From an uncultured Erysipelotrichaceae bacterium (GTDB lineage: Bacteria > Bacillota_I > Bacilli_A > RFN20 > CAG-826), in contig CADCCA010000001.1 in assembly GCA_902799855.1 (NCBI GenBank), positions 1 through 64,000 of the forward strand: 64,000 nucleotides of DNA, given 5' to 3'. The translations under genes were made by a program, and so were the position numbers. The notes under the pieces are model-generated. The model did no database searches, had not been told where the DNA came from, and worked only from the letters and a program-made list of their open reading frames with translations. Of this stretch, positions 8,294 to 17,129 are shown in pieces. Position 1 is the first letter of the stretch. Each line of letters starts with the position of its first letter.

Positions 8294-8502
8294 TAGTTAC
8301 TGTTTGTCTCCAATTGTCGGCACCCTAATATGTTTTAAGGTCCAATTGTCCGTACACGAATTTTCTCTCATAAAAAAAGAGGATATTGTTTATCCCCTAG
8401 TTGATATAGATTCCGTATTTCAGCAGGTGTTTTGTTTTCCTAATTAGGTATGGTTCTGTTTGAATTAGGATGTCATCATCCATAGAAGTGATGGTGGAAA
8501 TA
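8294..8502. other. Left edge of the element, no firm gene
   Basis: Holds two TCCAATTGTC repeats 36 bases apart, a CCTAATTAGG palindrome near 8438, and on the minus strand a 28-codon frame (8397-8483, starting MDDDILIQTEPYL) with no ribosome-binding site. The frame lies just past the recombinase stop and could be a leftover of its C-terminus. Confidence 0.4.
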
Positions 8503-9957
8503 TCAAATGGTTCTATCGTATGGTGATAGGACTTTTTTAAATTGGTAAAGATAATCATTAACACTAGTAGCCGTACTTATTGAATTCTCAAGAGCTACTT
8601 TCTTTTGATATAGTGGTTTTAGCTTTTCCTTATAAGCCTTGTTGACCTCGCGATAAAACTCATCATCGATATCTTTGTACTTTTTGAATTTTGCTTGTAA
8701 ATCATCTATTTTTTCTAGCAACTCCTGTATTTCTTTCTTCTTTTTCTCTACATCATTTTTAGAATTGAAGGATTCCTCTAATAAGTCAAAGAAGTTCTTT
8801 TTGTTGGTGATAATCTTGTTTACAACCTTAAGAGTAATGATATCGACAACATCCAAAGGAAGATCATCATTCTCACAAATCTTTCTTTCTCGATTAGATG
8901 CACAGTGGAATATTCTAGACTCCGAAACCTTACCTCTATTGTTTATTTTGAAATTATAGTTTTTACCACACTTTCCACACATGAAGAGACCAGTATAAAT
9001 GCTCTTATTGAAACATATTTTACCTTCTCGTTTTTCATCGTACTGAACCTGACTTTGATATTGAATCGCTTTCTGTTTTAACTTTTCATTAGCGGCAAGC
9101 CATACTTCTTTACTGACAATAGCGGGATGGTTGTTCTCAATTAGAATAGTGGGCAGCGTTCCATCGTTTTTAAGTCTTTTCCCTCTTACGCCTTTAACAA
9201 ATGTTTTTTGAAGATAAGCGGCACCCATGTATTTTTCGTTATGAAGTATTTTTCTAAATGCCTGGAACGTCCATTTCTTAGTAAACCTAGGCTTTAGTCC
9301 TCTCTTATCGAGCTCATCAATAATTGCCTGTCTAGTGTAATTCTTTAAATAAAGGTCATAGATTAGTCTAACTGCCTCAGCTTCTTTTTCATCTATGACA
9401 ATGCTTCCATCTTTACTGCGATGATAACCATATAGCTGTTCGGGGTTGAAATAGGCTTTTTTATCTTTGAAGTTTTTAGCGTAGCTCATCCTAACGTTGT
9501 CACTTATGACTTTAGATTCATTCGCGGCATGAGCACTTAATACGTTAATGACTAATTCGCTGTCCATATTAAAGGAAGAAATATTCTCCGTTTCAAAATA
9601 GACTTCAACATTGTTGTTTCTAAGAACTCTTAAGATGTTTATTGCATCTTCAGTATTTCTAGAGAATCTAGATAAGGATTTAGTGATAATTAAATCAATT
9701 TGACCACTTAAGGCTTTATCTATCATCTTTTGGAATTCTTTTCTTTTATAAATAGAAGTGCCAGTTACTCCATCGTCAACGAAAACACCGCAGAACTCAT
9801 AACTAGGATTTGTCATGATCATCTTGGTATAGGCTTCGATTTGATAAGCTAGAGAATTCTCCTGGTCTTCGCTTTTAGAAGAAACGCGGGTATAAGCACA
9901 TACTCTTCTTTTGCCTATTGGAGTAACTTTATTAATTTGAATTATTTCTTGAGCCAT
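8503..9957 (-). CDS. Large serine recombinase (second of a tandem pair)
   Basis: 484 residues. Site-specific DNA recombinase: N-terminal resolvase domain with RVCAYTRVSSKSEDQ (nucleophile Ser26) and RFSRNTEDAINILR; then the Recombinase domain (about 170-290, GYHRSKDGSIVIDEKEAEAVRLIYDLYL); a zinc ribbon with CGKCGKNYNF and FHCASN cysteines; and a C-terminal coiled coil (about 390-470) used for synapsis control. It starts 16 bases inside the end of the first recombinase, so both are made from one transcript. Tandem pairs of this kind (as with ccrA/ccrB) act together in excision and integration. It lies at the left end of the element, where the attachment site is expected. Confidence 0.92.
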   Translation of the reverse strand: MAQEIIQINKVTPIGKRRVCAYTRVSSKSEDQENSLAYQIEAYTKMIMTNPSYEFCGVFVDDGVTGTSIYKRKEFQKMIDKALSGQIDLIITKSLSRFSRNTEDAINILRVLRNNNVEVYFETENISSFNMDSELVINVLSAHAANESKVISDNVRMSYAKNFKDKKAYFNPEQLYGYHRSKDGSIVIDEKEAEAVRLIYDLYLKNYTRQAIIDELDKRGLKPRFTKKWTFQAFRKILHNEKYMGAAYLQKTFVKGVRGKRLKNDGTLPTILIENNHPAIVSKEVWLAANEKLKQKAIQYQSQVQYDEKREGKICFNKSIYTGLFMCGKCGKNYNFKINNRGKVSESRIFHCASNRERKICENDDLPLDVVDIITLKVVNKIITNKKNFFDLLEESFNSKNDVEKKKKEIQELLEKIDDLQAKFKKYKDIDDEFYREVNKAYKEKLKPLYQKKVALENSISTATSVNDYLYQFKKVLSPYDRTI

Positions 9958-11642
9958 GAGTAATCCTCCAATCTTACAATTTTGTATTTATAAACTTTAG
10001 TGGTAATAGGAGAAGTGTAGTAACCATGCATAACTTCTTCTAAGCCATTTATCTTTTTGATGTTTTTGCTGATGCTTTCTTTAGAAACGTGGTGACCAGC
10101 ATTATCGATAATGGTGATAGAGTTATCTTCGTTAACGATTACCTCATCTATAAGTTTTAAGTAGCATTCGTCATTATCTATATTTGTTATTAAAGAGGCA
10201 ATTTCCTTGCTTCTAGCTTCAGAGATAAAGGATTGATATGTTTCACCAGATAAAATGTCTAATTTAGCCTTTAAATCATTTAGATGTTTCTTGGTTTCTT
10301 TATATTCGTTAGATAATCTTTCATCATCTTCTTCAGAATCGGTTTCCATTTTTTCTTCAATGATGGTTTTGAGCTCATTTTCAGTGGCGATGATTTCTTC
10401 TTTAACTATGTTAAGTTCTTCTTGTTTATGAGAAGCTTCACCTAAAAACGTAAGACAACCTAAAAGATTAGAAGAAAGAGAGTCGTTAGAATAATATGCT
10501 TTCATCGCTTGGACACAGATGGTATTTATATCTTCTTCTTGAATTGGCGATAGTTCGCATTTGTTCCTTTGGAGATTTCTTCTAGACACATTGCAACTGA
10601 ACATGTTCTTTCCATCACACCTTGATTGATAAAATAGTGGTCTCCCACATAAGCCACAATAAAGCTTGGTGGATAATGGGCCACCAATATTAGGTCTAAG
10701 AAATCTATCGTTCTTTTTATACTCGATGATGGTTTGGACTAAATCAAAAGCCTCTCTAGAAATAATGGCAGGGTGGTGGTTCTTTACTAACCACATGTCC
10801 GCGTATTTTCCATCTTTATTGCTTCTTGATTCATGAGATAAATAATCGATAACAACAGTCTTTTGGAGAATTAAATCACCTTTATATTTCTCATTTTGGA
10901 GAATCTGCATGATGTTTTGACGGCTCCATTTCTCTTTGCCTGAACCAGTTAAGTAGTGGTTACCTTCTAAATAAGCGATGATTTCTTTTATTGATTTATT
11001 AGCAAGATAAAGATTAAAGATAGCTCTAACGATATCGGCTTGAGATTCATCAATAATCATGTTCCCGTTTTCATCTTTGGTATAACCAAGGAATTTCTCA
11101 GTTGGTACTTTCCAGTTACCATCTCTCATCCTTTTTCTAATTCCCCATTTAACGTTATCAGAGATGTTTTTCGCTTCTTCTTGAGCGATAGAGGAGTGGA
11201 ACGTTAAAACCATATCGGTCCTGGTATCTAAAGATGAAAGGTTTTCTTTTTCAAATTTAATCTCCACACCAATTTCTCTTAGCTCTCTAACAATGGTGAG
11301 GATATCTAACGTATTTCTTCCGAGTCTAGAAATAGACTTCACTAAAATAAGGTCAACATTGCCTTTCTTGGCTTCTTTTAATAAGGCGTTAAGTCCATCT
11401 CTTTTCTTTAAAGAAGTACCTGAGATACCTTCATCAGAATACATACCGACAAATTCCCAGTTAGGATTGCTGGTTATCTTAGTGGTATATTCATCAATCT
11501 GTGCTTTAAAAGAGTGAATCTGATCATCGCTATCAGTAGACACTCGTGCGTATGCCGCTACACGTTTCTTTTTATTATCTAAACCAGTAGAGGCGATATA
11601 TTGAGCGGGGCTCGCTACTTTAATTACTTCCTTTTCCATCAT
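9942..11642 (-). CDS. Large serine recombinase (first of a tandem pair)
   Basis: 566 residues. Resolvase catalytic domain with VAAYARVSTDSDDQ (nucleophile Ser35) and SISRLGRNTLDILT; Recombinase domain (GYTKDENGNMIIDESQADIVRAIFNLYL); zinc ribbon LYCGLCGRPLFY/FSCNVSRR; coiled coil about 400-475; and a longer C-terminal tail than its partner. It is a diverged paralogue of the downstream recombinase, overlapping it by 16 bases. The frame opens with two ATGs (MMEKE). The next gene upstream is a 53-residue SHOCT-like protein. Role: insertion and excision of the element. Confidence 0.92.
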   Translation of the reverse strand: MMEKEVIKVASPAQYIASTGLDNKKKRVAAYARVSTDSDDQIHSFKAQIDEYTTKITSNPNWEFVGMYSDEGISGTSLKKRDGLNALLKEAKKGNVDLILVKSISRLGRNTLDILTIVRELREIGVEIKFEKENLSSLDTRTDMVLTFHSSIAQEEAKNISDNVKWGIRKRMRDGNWKVPTEKFLGYTKDENGNMIIDESQADIVRAIFNLYLANKSIKEIIAYLEGNHYLTGSGKEKWSRQNIMQILQNEKYKGDLILQKTVVIDYLSHESRSNKDGKYADMWLVKNHHPAIISREAFDLVQTIIEYKKNDRFLRPNIGGPLSTKLYCGLCGRPLFYQSRCDGKNMFSCNVSRRNLQRNKCELSPIQEEDINTICVQAMKAYYSNDSLSSNLLGCLTFLGEASHKQEELNIVKEEIIATENELKTIIEEKMETDSEEDDERLSNEYKETKKHLNDLKAKLDILSGETYQSFISEARSKEIASLITNIDNDECYLKLIDEVIVNEDNSITIIDNAGHHVSKESISKNIKKINGLEEVMHGYYTSPITTKVYKYKIVRLEDYSWLKK

Positions 11643-11661
11643 GTGTATATTGCCTCAATGA

Positions 11662-11823
11662 TTACTTAATATCAATATAATTGATATTATTGATACAATG
11701 GAGGTTATACTTCTGACGGAGCATAGTTAAAAGGGCATACCATTCTTCGTGGGTAATCTTGTTTTCTTTTAATAATTTATCAAGAATCGCTACTTCAAAA
11801 TCATAGCTCCTATTATCAGACAT
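11662..11823 (-). CDS. Small SHOCT-like protein, 53 aa
   Basis: Minus-strand frame of 53 residues: an acidic start (MSDNRSYDFEVA) then ILDKLLKENKITHEEWYALL, the short two-helix SHOCT-like pattern (leucine-rich helix, turn with IT-EE, second helix). Small proteins of this kind commonly precede recombinase genes in Bacillota elements; a directionality or partner role is inferred from that position. Ends about 20 bases before the first recombinase. The start codon directly follows the T-tract of a strong hairpin, leaving no room for a ribosome-binding site. Confidence 0.6.
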   Translation of the reverse strand: MSDNRSYDFEVAILDKLLKENKITHEEWYALLTMLRQKYNLHCINNINYIDIK

Positions 11824-11852
11824 GAAAAAGGCCTCCACAACTGTGGTGACCT
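11824..11852 (-). terminator. Strong hairpin between repressor and recombinase genes
   Basis: On the minus strand AGGTC-A-CCACA, loop GT, TGTGG-A-GGCCT, then TTTTTC and immediately the ATG of the 53-residue gene. It should stop transcription arriving from the repressor and so limit recombinase expression. On the plus strand the same hairpin is followed by a weaker T-tract. Confidence 0.75.
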
Positions 11853-11930
11853 ATGCCTTTTCGGCGGTTATTTTATACCTGCCTATAGTCTATATGAAGT
11901 GATTAATTTCTAGTAGGTGTTTGAGATGCG

Positions 11931-12692
11931 CTACTTAACAAAATATTTAACTGCTTGAATTACAACACCACAAGCTGTCCTTTGGACCACCTGACATCCA
12001 ACGATTTTTATTTGATTATCTAAATCGGTGTAATAAAAGGATCTCTTCTTATCTTTTCCGTTTAAGTCCTGAGCAATGCCCACGGAAGAGAAATAGATTC
12101 CCTGTTTAGCGGAATGGCCATCACCATCATAGCTTAAATAATTAACGTTCATCATACACATGTGTCTTTTGCTAGTAGAAGTATTTATGTATTTTTTAAC
12201 GTTTGTATCAACAATTATTAGACTGCCTTTCTTTAGACCAAGTGTTTCAGAATCGGCTTGTAAGACATAGCCTTTTAAAGAACTTGAGTCTTCCGGGAAC
12301 TTTTCATCCAGATGAACAAACCCATAATGAGATGGATCTATAAATAGGACCTTATCATTTGCTTTAGATAATAGAAGCGTTGGTATACCGTTGCTTTGAG
12401 AATTGAAAGAAATGTCTAATGGTCTTTTTAGTAGTAAATCGATGGAAGCATGAAGGATGTCTGCCATTTTCACCAATAGAGATAGTGGGATCTCCTCGAC
12501 TCCGTTTTCATAGTAAGAGATTTTGTATCTATCTTTTTTTGGCATTCCTAAAAGAACAGCTAGTTCTTCTTGGTTTAATCCTTCCACATATGAAGTAGTG
12601 CCATCAGGCCAAGTCACTTCACCTTTATAATTCTTTCTAACTGAATCGTTTACTTTTGGATATGGTCCACACTCATTATTTACTTTTGGCAT
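11931..12692 (-). CDS. XRE-family repressor with S24-like C-terminal domain
   Basis: 253 residues. A helix-turn-helix lies at about 38-90 (LNQEELAVLLGMPKKDRYKISYYENGVEEIPLSLL...), and the C-terminal half has the LexA/CI-type S24 layout: GYVLQADSETLGLKKGSLIIVD resembles the Ser-containing GDSM...GDxVLVD region. The catalytic Lys is not obvious, so self-cleavage is uncertain. It is divergent from the HTH gene at 13002 with 309 bases of AT-rich operator space between, the usual lysogeny switch layout. Likely keeps the rightward replication genes silent. Confidence 0.75.
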   Translation of the reverse strand: MPKVNNECGPYPKVNDSVRKNYKGEVTWPDGTTSYVEGLNQEELAVLLGMPKKDRYKISYYENGVEEIPLSLLVKMADILHASIDLLLKRPLDISFNSQSNGIPTLLLSKANDKVLFIDPSHYGFVHLDEKFPEDSSSLKGYVLQADSETLGLKKGSLIIVDTNVKKYINTSTSKRHMCMMNVNYLSYDGDGHSAKQGIYFSSVGIAQDLNGKDKKRSFYYTDLDNQIKIVGCQVVQRTACGVVIQAVKYFVK

Positions 12693-12718
12693 ACGCTAAT
12701 CACCTAATAAGCATTTTA

Positions 12719-12875
12719 CACAAAAACGAATTGAATTTGCACAAAAGGTTAAAAAATGTGTTCACACAAAAATAAGAAAATTCTTATAGCTGTTTTTGTT
12801 TTGTCTTTTCTTTATTTATTAATAAATAACATTAATGAATATTCGCCATTTTCTCCACAAAAAACGTCACAAAAA
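12719..12875. repeat. Repeated CACAAAA motif in the divergent control region
   Basis: CACAAAA occurs on the plus strand at 12719, 12740, 12765 (as CACAAAA within TTCACACAAAAATAAG), 12856 (as CACAAAA) and 12868. The first three are spaced 21 and 25 bases, about two helical turns, next to the repressor start. Possible operator sites for the XRE/S24 repressor or the HTH protein. The rest of 12693-13001 is AT-rich with a TACGG/CCGTA hairpin just before the 13002 ribosome-binding site. Confidence 0.45.
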
Positions 12876-13001
12876 ATTACCTAATTTTTGCAGCTAAAAA
12901 ATTATTTTACACGCACTTTCCTATTAGATTTAATAAAGATGTCAACAGCGCAAAAGTTGATACAAAAATTTACGGCAGAACCGTAGAAAGGAGCAATTTA
13001 T

Positions 13002-13253
13002 ATGAAGTATTACCAAATTCGTATGTATTTAGTTAATGCAAGGCAAAAGCTTGGCTATTCTCAATATCGAGTTGCTTCTGAAATGGGGGTCTGCCATCAA
13101 CATTACAATCGCATAGAGAACGGTGTTATTGGAAAAGATATCCAATTTAGAACCATCTATGCATTGTCTGTTGTGTTAGACATTCCTTTTAATGTCATCT
13201 GCGAGAAGGAAGTCGAATACCAAAGAATATTGGTAAACGGCGATGACGATTAG
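13002..13253 (+). CDS. XRE-family HTH protein
   Basis: 83 residues, nearly all a single lambda-repressor-like helix-turn-helix: ARQKLGYSQYRVASEMGVCHQHYNRIENGV with the typical LxxALxVxxxxL-type fourth helix (IYALSVVLDIPFNVICE). GAAAGGAG site 8 bases before the ATG. As the first rightward gene opposite the S24-like repressor, it is the likely Cro-like partner of the switch. Confident on the fold, inferred on the role. Confidence 0.8.
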   Translation: MKYYQIRMYLVNARQKLGYSQYRVASEMGVCHQHYNRIENGVIGKDIQFRTIYALSVVLDIPFNVICEKEVEYQRILVNGDDD

Positions 13254-13343
13254 AGCGGATGGGCTCTATCTATTTATTAAGATGATGAGGTTATTTTATA
13301 CCTAACGATGACCTGTTCATTATTCCTAATTAAATATGTAGGG

Positions 13344-13379
13344 CCTCTCCCTATTTAAGGGGAAGAACCCCAGAGGAGT
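13344..13379 (+). promoter_or_regulatory. Hairpin that hides the ribosome-binding site of the 13386 gene
   Basis: CCTCT (13344-13348) can pair with AGAGG (13372-13376), which is the Shine-Dalgarno of the next gene, stacked on GGGG (13359-13362)/CCCC (13368-13371). A competing TCCCT/AGGGGA helix (13348-13363) would free it. Seen directly as complementarity; a regulatory role is inferred. Confidence 0.45.
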
Positions 13380-13385
13380 ACTAAC

Positions 13386-13844
13386 ATGTACATTAAAGCT
13401 GAAATTCCTTCAGTGAGGAAAATCAATGTAGAGGCCTATGAAAAATACAAAGCACTCTATGATTCAGATGAACCATTACCTTATAAAGAAGTAGTGGAAA
13501 CATATCTTAAAGGACATGACGTCGCTCATACCGTTTTAGGGAAAGAAGGAAGAAATTATCTTTTGGAGTTTGGTGAATACCTTCAAAAGAGTAATGCTAT
13601 TTATCCAATTCGTGGTGATGCTATTGACTTCATGTATAAACATAAGGATGAGCTCAATGACTTTGAACTAGAGTGGCTCTTCACATTTTGCATTGAATTT
13701 GTGAGATATTGCCGCAATAACTTTAATAAGTTATTCGGTTCAATCTTTGCAGGCACAACTATTACAAGAAGAGTTGAATTTGTTCGTGGGCCAATTCTTA
13801 TCGAAACATCAACATCAGTTAAGTATAACGAGGAGGATAAGTGA
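13386..13844 (+). CDS. Unknown element protein, 152 aa
   Basis: No family recognised. Mixed helical, soluble, with no signal peptide; a central FELEWLFTFCIEFVRYCRNNFNKLF helix is rich in aromatics. The ribosome-binding site is GAGGAG, partly inside a hairpin. Its stop codon overlaps the upstream part of the next gene's leader (AGGAGG at about 13831), so 13386 and 13847 are cotranscribed. Position between regulator and replication genes suggests an accessory role in element replication or regulation. Confidence 0.65.
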   Translation: MYIKAEIPSVRKINVEAYEKYKALYDSDEPLPYKEVVETYLKGHDVAHTVLGKEGRNYLLEFGEYLQKSNAIYPIRGDAIDFMYKHKDELNDFELEWLFTFCIEFVRYCRNNFNKLFGSIFAGTTITRRVEFVRGPILIETSTSVKYNEEDK

Positions 13845-13846
13845 TT

Positions 13847-14146
13847 ATGAGAGACACATTCACTAAGTACGCAAAGGATTATTACTATGAAACATTTGGC
13901 CGTCCAAGTGACAAAACACAAGATAAAGATTTAGATATCCGATCTGGTTTGGTCTCATTTGGAGAATTTATTGACCTTAAGAGTGTAACGATTGTTGATA
14001 CTTGTCACATCCATGCATTCATTAGAGATAATCCACAATTAAACATTAATTTCTTTAGAGACTGTATGCCTGCGCTTATCAAATTTATCGACTATGCAAA
14101 CAAAAGACATTCAAAGGAATATAAGCCAATTATTCCTGTTTACTAA
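13847..14146 (+). CDS. Unknown element protein, 99 aa
   Basis: No family recognised. ATG 13847 is chosen over a GTG at 13841 because AGGAGG at about 13831 sits 9-10 bases before it. The protein is soluble and mostly helical (FFRDCMPALIKFIDYANKRH). The C-terminal part loosely echoes the helical end of the preceding 152-residue protein (FCIEFVRYCRNNF), so the pair may be distant paralogues. Cotranscribed with it. Confidence 0.6.
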   Translation: MRDTFTKYAKDYYYETFGRPSDKTQDKDLDIRSGLVSFGEFIDLKSVTIVDTCHIHAFIRDNPQLNINFFRDCMPALIKFIDYANKRHSKEYKPIIPVY

Positions 14147-14178
14147 ATAGCATACTGCCTTCACCTATTCAAAACTAG

Positions 14179-14270
14179 ATTAGATGATTTATCATCTAAT
14201 TTGGAGAGTGGTGCTTTAAAATATTTAACCACTTTGCCATTAAGGCACCTCTCTCTATTTGTGGAGGTGC
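14179..14270 (+). promoter_or_regulatory. Structured leader of the TerS-like gene
   Basis: A near-perfect 22-base palindrome, ATTAGATGAT-tt-ATCATCTAAT (14179-14200), is followed by switching helices: AGTGGT (14207-14212)/ACCACT (14228-14233), GAGtGGTGC (14206-14214)/GCACCtCTC (14245-14253), and GCACCTC (14245-14251)/GAGGTGC (14264-14270). The last helix covers the Shine-Dalgarno of the 14272 gene. The GCACCTC strand therefore has two exclusive partners, which looks like a translational switch. Confidence 0.5.
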
Positions 14271-14271
14271 T

Positions 14272-14766
14272 ATGGCTAAGAAACTCGATACATATCAAAT
14301 GTGGGAAAAGACAGGTGTGCTAAAGTCTAAGCTTGATTATATCAAAGCGGCTTCAGCTACTTTCTACACGCAAAAAGAGATGTGCCGCGACTTAGGTATA
14401 ACTGAGCAGACATTTACACAACTTAAAAATAAACATAAAGAAATTCAACAAGCTATTTCTGAAGGTGAAGCTTTATTACTAAATGATTTGTTCTCCGCTC
14501 TTAAAAGAAAAGCGGTGGGGTATAAAGAAAAGACAACTTCAAAAGCGATGAGGAAGAATCCTATTGGTGGTACTGAAACTAAAGTCACTGAAGACGAGAA
14601 GTATTATCCACCTGATTTTGAAGCTATCAAATATATCCTCGTGATGAAATTCGGTAAAGATTTCGACCCTAAGAAATACATGTATGAATATATGGATAAA
14701 AAGAATGAACCAGAGGAGTGGGCAAATGCTACTCCTATTGGTGCAGACGATGATAAGGAGGATTAA
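14272..14766 (+). CDS. Terminase-small-subunit-like protein
   Basis: 164 residues. An N-terminal helix-turn-helix (AASATFYTQKEMCRDLGITEQTFTQLKNKHKEIQQAI, about 27-65) is followed by LNDLFSALKRKAVGYKEKTT and a P-D-F-E-A-I-K-Y-I-L segment, the order seen in phage small terminase subunits that bind packaging sites. No large terminase is encoded nearby. In phage satellites an orphan TerS redirects helper packaging, and that is a reasonable but unproven reading; a plain DNA-binding protein is the alternative. Ribosome-binding site GGAGGTG lies in a switchable hairpin. The VapE gene follows after 5 bases. Confidence 0.6.
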   Translation: MAKKLDTYQMWEKTGVLKSKLDYIKAASATFYTQKEMCRDLGITEQTFTQLKNKHKEIQQAISEGEALLLNDLFSALKRKAVGYKEKTTSKAMRKNPIGGTETKVTEDEKYYPPDFEAIKYILVMKFGKDFDPKKYMYEYMDKKNEPEEWANATPIGADDDKED

Positions 14767-14771
14767 TTCCT

Positions 14772-17129
14772 ATGAGAGATTTAATAATCGCTGTTGGACA
14801 AAGAGCCAATAGCAAAACCTGGAAGAATACCAGAATCACTTGGGAACAACTCTCCCAAAAATTAAGTGAAACAATTAGAACCTCTGAAACAGTAGAGGAG
14901 TATAAACACTTTGTTAAAGATGCTAAACAAGAAGCCAAAGATCATGGTGGTTTTGTGGGTGGCAAACTTAAGACTCCTCAAAGGCTTAAAAACAATGTGG
15001 AGTATAGAAGCTTAGTCACTTTAGATTTGGATGATGCCACTCCCAACTTCTTAAAATGGTTTGAAGATAACTTCCAATATACGAGCTGCCTTTATTCCAC
15101 TCACGGGCATAGAGATGACTCACCTAGATTTAGAATAATTATCCCTTTGAGCAGAGATGTAGAAGGCGATGAATATGTCGCGATATCTAGACTTCTTGCT
15201 GATGAAATAGGTATCGAACAAGTAGATCCTGTTAGCTTCACAACTAATCAATTAATGTACTGGCCTTCAACACCAAGCGATGGTAATTACATTTATCGAA
15301 AAGTTGAGAAAAACCTATTAAATCCCGACTCTTTTCTAGCAAAATACCCAAATTGGAATGATTTAACTTCGCTTCCTAAAAAGGCAAAAGAGACTCATGT
15401 GAGTAGTGGTAAACCAGGAAGAAAACAAGCTGACCCATTAACTAAGGATGGCATAGTGGGAGCGTTCAATCGAGCCTACTCAATTAGTGGAGTTATTGAT
15501 GTTTTCTTAAGTGATATTTATGAAGAAGCTGGTGACAACCGCTATAAATATATTCCTTCTAGTAGTGTTGCTGGTGCGATTAATTATGATGATAAATTGT
15601 TTTATTCTCATCACGCTAATGACCCAGCGGTAGGACAAACTCTAAGTGCCTTCAATCTTGTCCGTATTCATCTATTTGGCGATGATAAGCCTTCCTTTAA
15701 AAAGATGGTGGACTTCGCTAGAAATGATGAAAAGGTCAAGAATCTAATCGCTGAAGAAAACATTAAATCGATTAAGGAAGACTTTGGTGATGAAGAAATT
15801 GATTTTAGTTGGACTAAGAAGCTTGCGACAAATGATGATGGCGATATCGCTAACACAGTTGCTAACCTCGTTATCATCTTAGAGAATGATGAAAAGCTTA
15901 AAGTCATCGCATTTAATATCCTCGCTGATACTGCTGAAGTAAGAGGAGAGGTGCCATGGCTTAGGCCAACATCTACTAGGTTTTGGAGAGATGCGGATAC
16001 ATCTAAACTTAAAGTTTATGTTGCCAGTCATTATTGCGACTTTAGTGATAGGAACTTTGAAAACGCCTTTGCTAAGGTAACTGAAGATAGAGCGTTTAAC
16101 CCCGTTAAAGAATATTTGGATAACTTACCTAAGTGGGATGGCATTAAGCGATTAGAGAGCATCTTTATTAAATATCTTGATGCAGATGATAATGACTACA
16201 CTCGTGAGGTAACTAGAAAGTGGTTTGCCGCTGCAGTAGCACGCATCTATGAACCAGGAATCAAATTTGACAATATAATTGTCCTAGATGGTAAACAAGG
16301 TGTTGGTAAGTCCACAATTATTAAATCGCTAGTGGACTCAGAATACTTCTCAGACTCGCTTCAATTATCCGATATGGATGACAACAAGAAAGCAGGAGAA
16401 AAGTTACAGGGATTTTGGATTGTTGAGATTCAAGAACTCGCTGGCATGAAGAAAGCGGACATTGAAAAAGTGAAAGGCTTTATCTCCTCAACCGATGATA
16501 AGTACCGTGCCTCTTATGGTCACCATGTAGAAAGACATCCAAGAAAGTGCGTTATCTTTGCTACAGTCAATGGGGAGCAAGGCTATCTTCGCGACTTAAC
16601 TGGTAACCGAAGATTCTGGGTTATTAAGATTAACTCAACCAACACAATTCCTAACTTCAGGTTCGATAAGACATTCAAAGATCAATTATGGGCAGAAGCT
16701 AGACATTACTACGTAAGTGGGGAACCATTATTCCTTGATGAGAAGTTCTTAGAAATAGCGGCAGAATATCAAAACAATGCTATGGAGCATGATGATAGGA
16801 CCGGCATAGTGGAGAAGTATCTAGATGAGCTTCTTCCTGATAACTGGGATGAATGTTCCATCGCGGATAGACAATATTACTTTAATAAAGAGTTTGATTC
16901 TAACTATTATCCTCAGGTGACATTTGGTCCAGCCATCTATCAACGTGAAGAAATTAGTCCAATAGAGATTTGGGTGGAGTGTTTCAACAAAGACAAGGCC
17001 GACTTCAACAATAAAGAATCTAACGCGATATCTATAATAATGGCGCAGATACCAGGCTGGGTTAAATCTGGTAAAACTAAGGTCATGGGTCCTTATTCTA
17101 AACAGCGATACTTCATTCGTAAAAAGTAG
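14772..17129 (+). CDS. VapE/D5-type primase-helicase
   Basis: 785 residues. Replication protein of the virulence-associated E group. The N-terminal region (about 60-200) has primase-polymerase-like features: VTLDLDDATP, YSTHGHRDDSPRFRIIIPLSRDV. The C-terminal superfamily 3-like ATPase has Walker A GKQGVGKST near residue 507, WIVEIQELAGM as the Walker B region, and a sensor segment VIFATVNGEQGYLRDLTGNRRFW. It would prime and unwind the excised element. Strong AAGGAGG site. VapE is typical of SaPI-like satellites and IMEs. The gene ends in TAG, showing that TAG is a stop codon in this genome. Confidence 0.88.
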   Translation: MRDLIIAVGQRANSKTWKNTRITWEQLSQKLSETIRTSETVEEYKHFVKDAKQEAKDHGGFVGGKLKTPQRLKNNVEYRSLVTLDLDDATPNFLKWFEDNFQYTSCLYSTHGHRDDSPRFRIIIPLSRDVEGDEYVAISRLLADEIGIEQVDPVSFTTNQLMYWPSTPSDGNYIYRKVEKNLLNPDSFLAKYPNWNDLTSLPKKAKETHVSSGKPGRKQADPLTKDGIVGAFNRAYSISGVIDVFLSDIYEEAGDNRYKYIPSSSVAGAINYDDKLFYSHHANDPAVGQTLSAFNLVRIHLFGDDKPSFKKMVDFARNDEKVKNLIAEENIKSIKEDFGDEEIDFSWTKKLATNDDGDIANTVANLVIILENDEKLKVIAFNILADTAEVRGEVPWLRPTSTRFWRDADTSKLKVYVASHYCDFSDRNFENAFAKVTEDRAFNPVKEYLDNLPKWDGIKRLESIFIKYLDADDNDYTREVTRKWFAAAVARIYEPGIKFDNIIVLDGKQGVGKSTIIKSLVDSEYFSDSLQLSDMDDNKKAGEKLQGFWIVEIQELAGMKKADIEKVKGFISSTDDKYRASYGHHVERHPRKCVIFATVNGEQGYLRDLTGNRRFWVIKINSTNTIPNFRFDKTFKDQLWAEARHYYVSGEPLFLDEKFLEIAAEYQNNAMEHDDRTGIVEKYLDELLPDNWDECSIADRQYYFNKEFDSNYYPQVTFGPAIYQREEISPIEIWVECFNKDKADFNNKESNAISIIMAQIPGWVKSGKTKVMGPYSKQRYFIRKK

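Noticed and set aside
8397..8483. 28-residue protein next to the recombinase
   Set aside because: No ribosome-binding site; it could be a remnant of the recombinase C-terminus, so it is mentioned only in the spacer entry.
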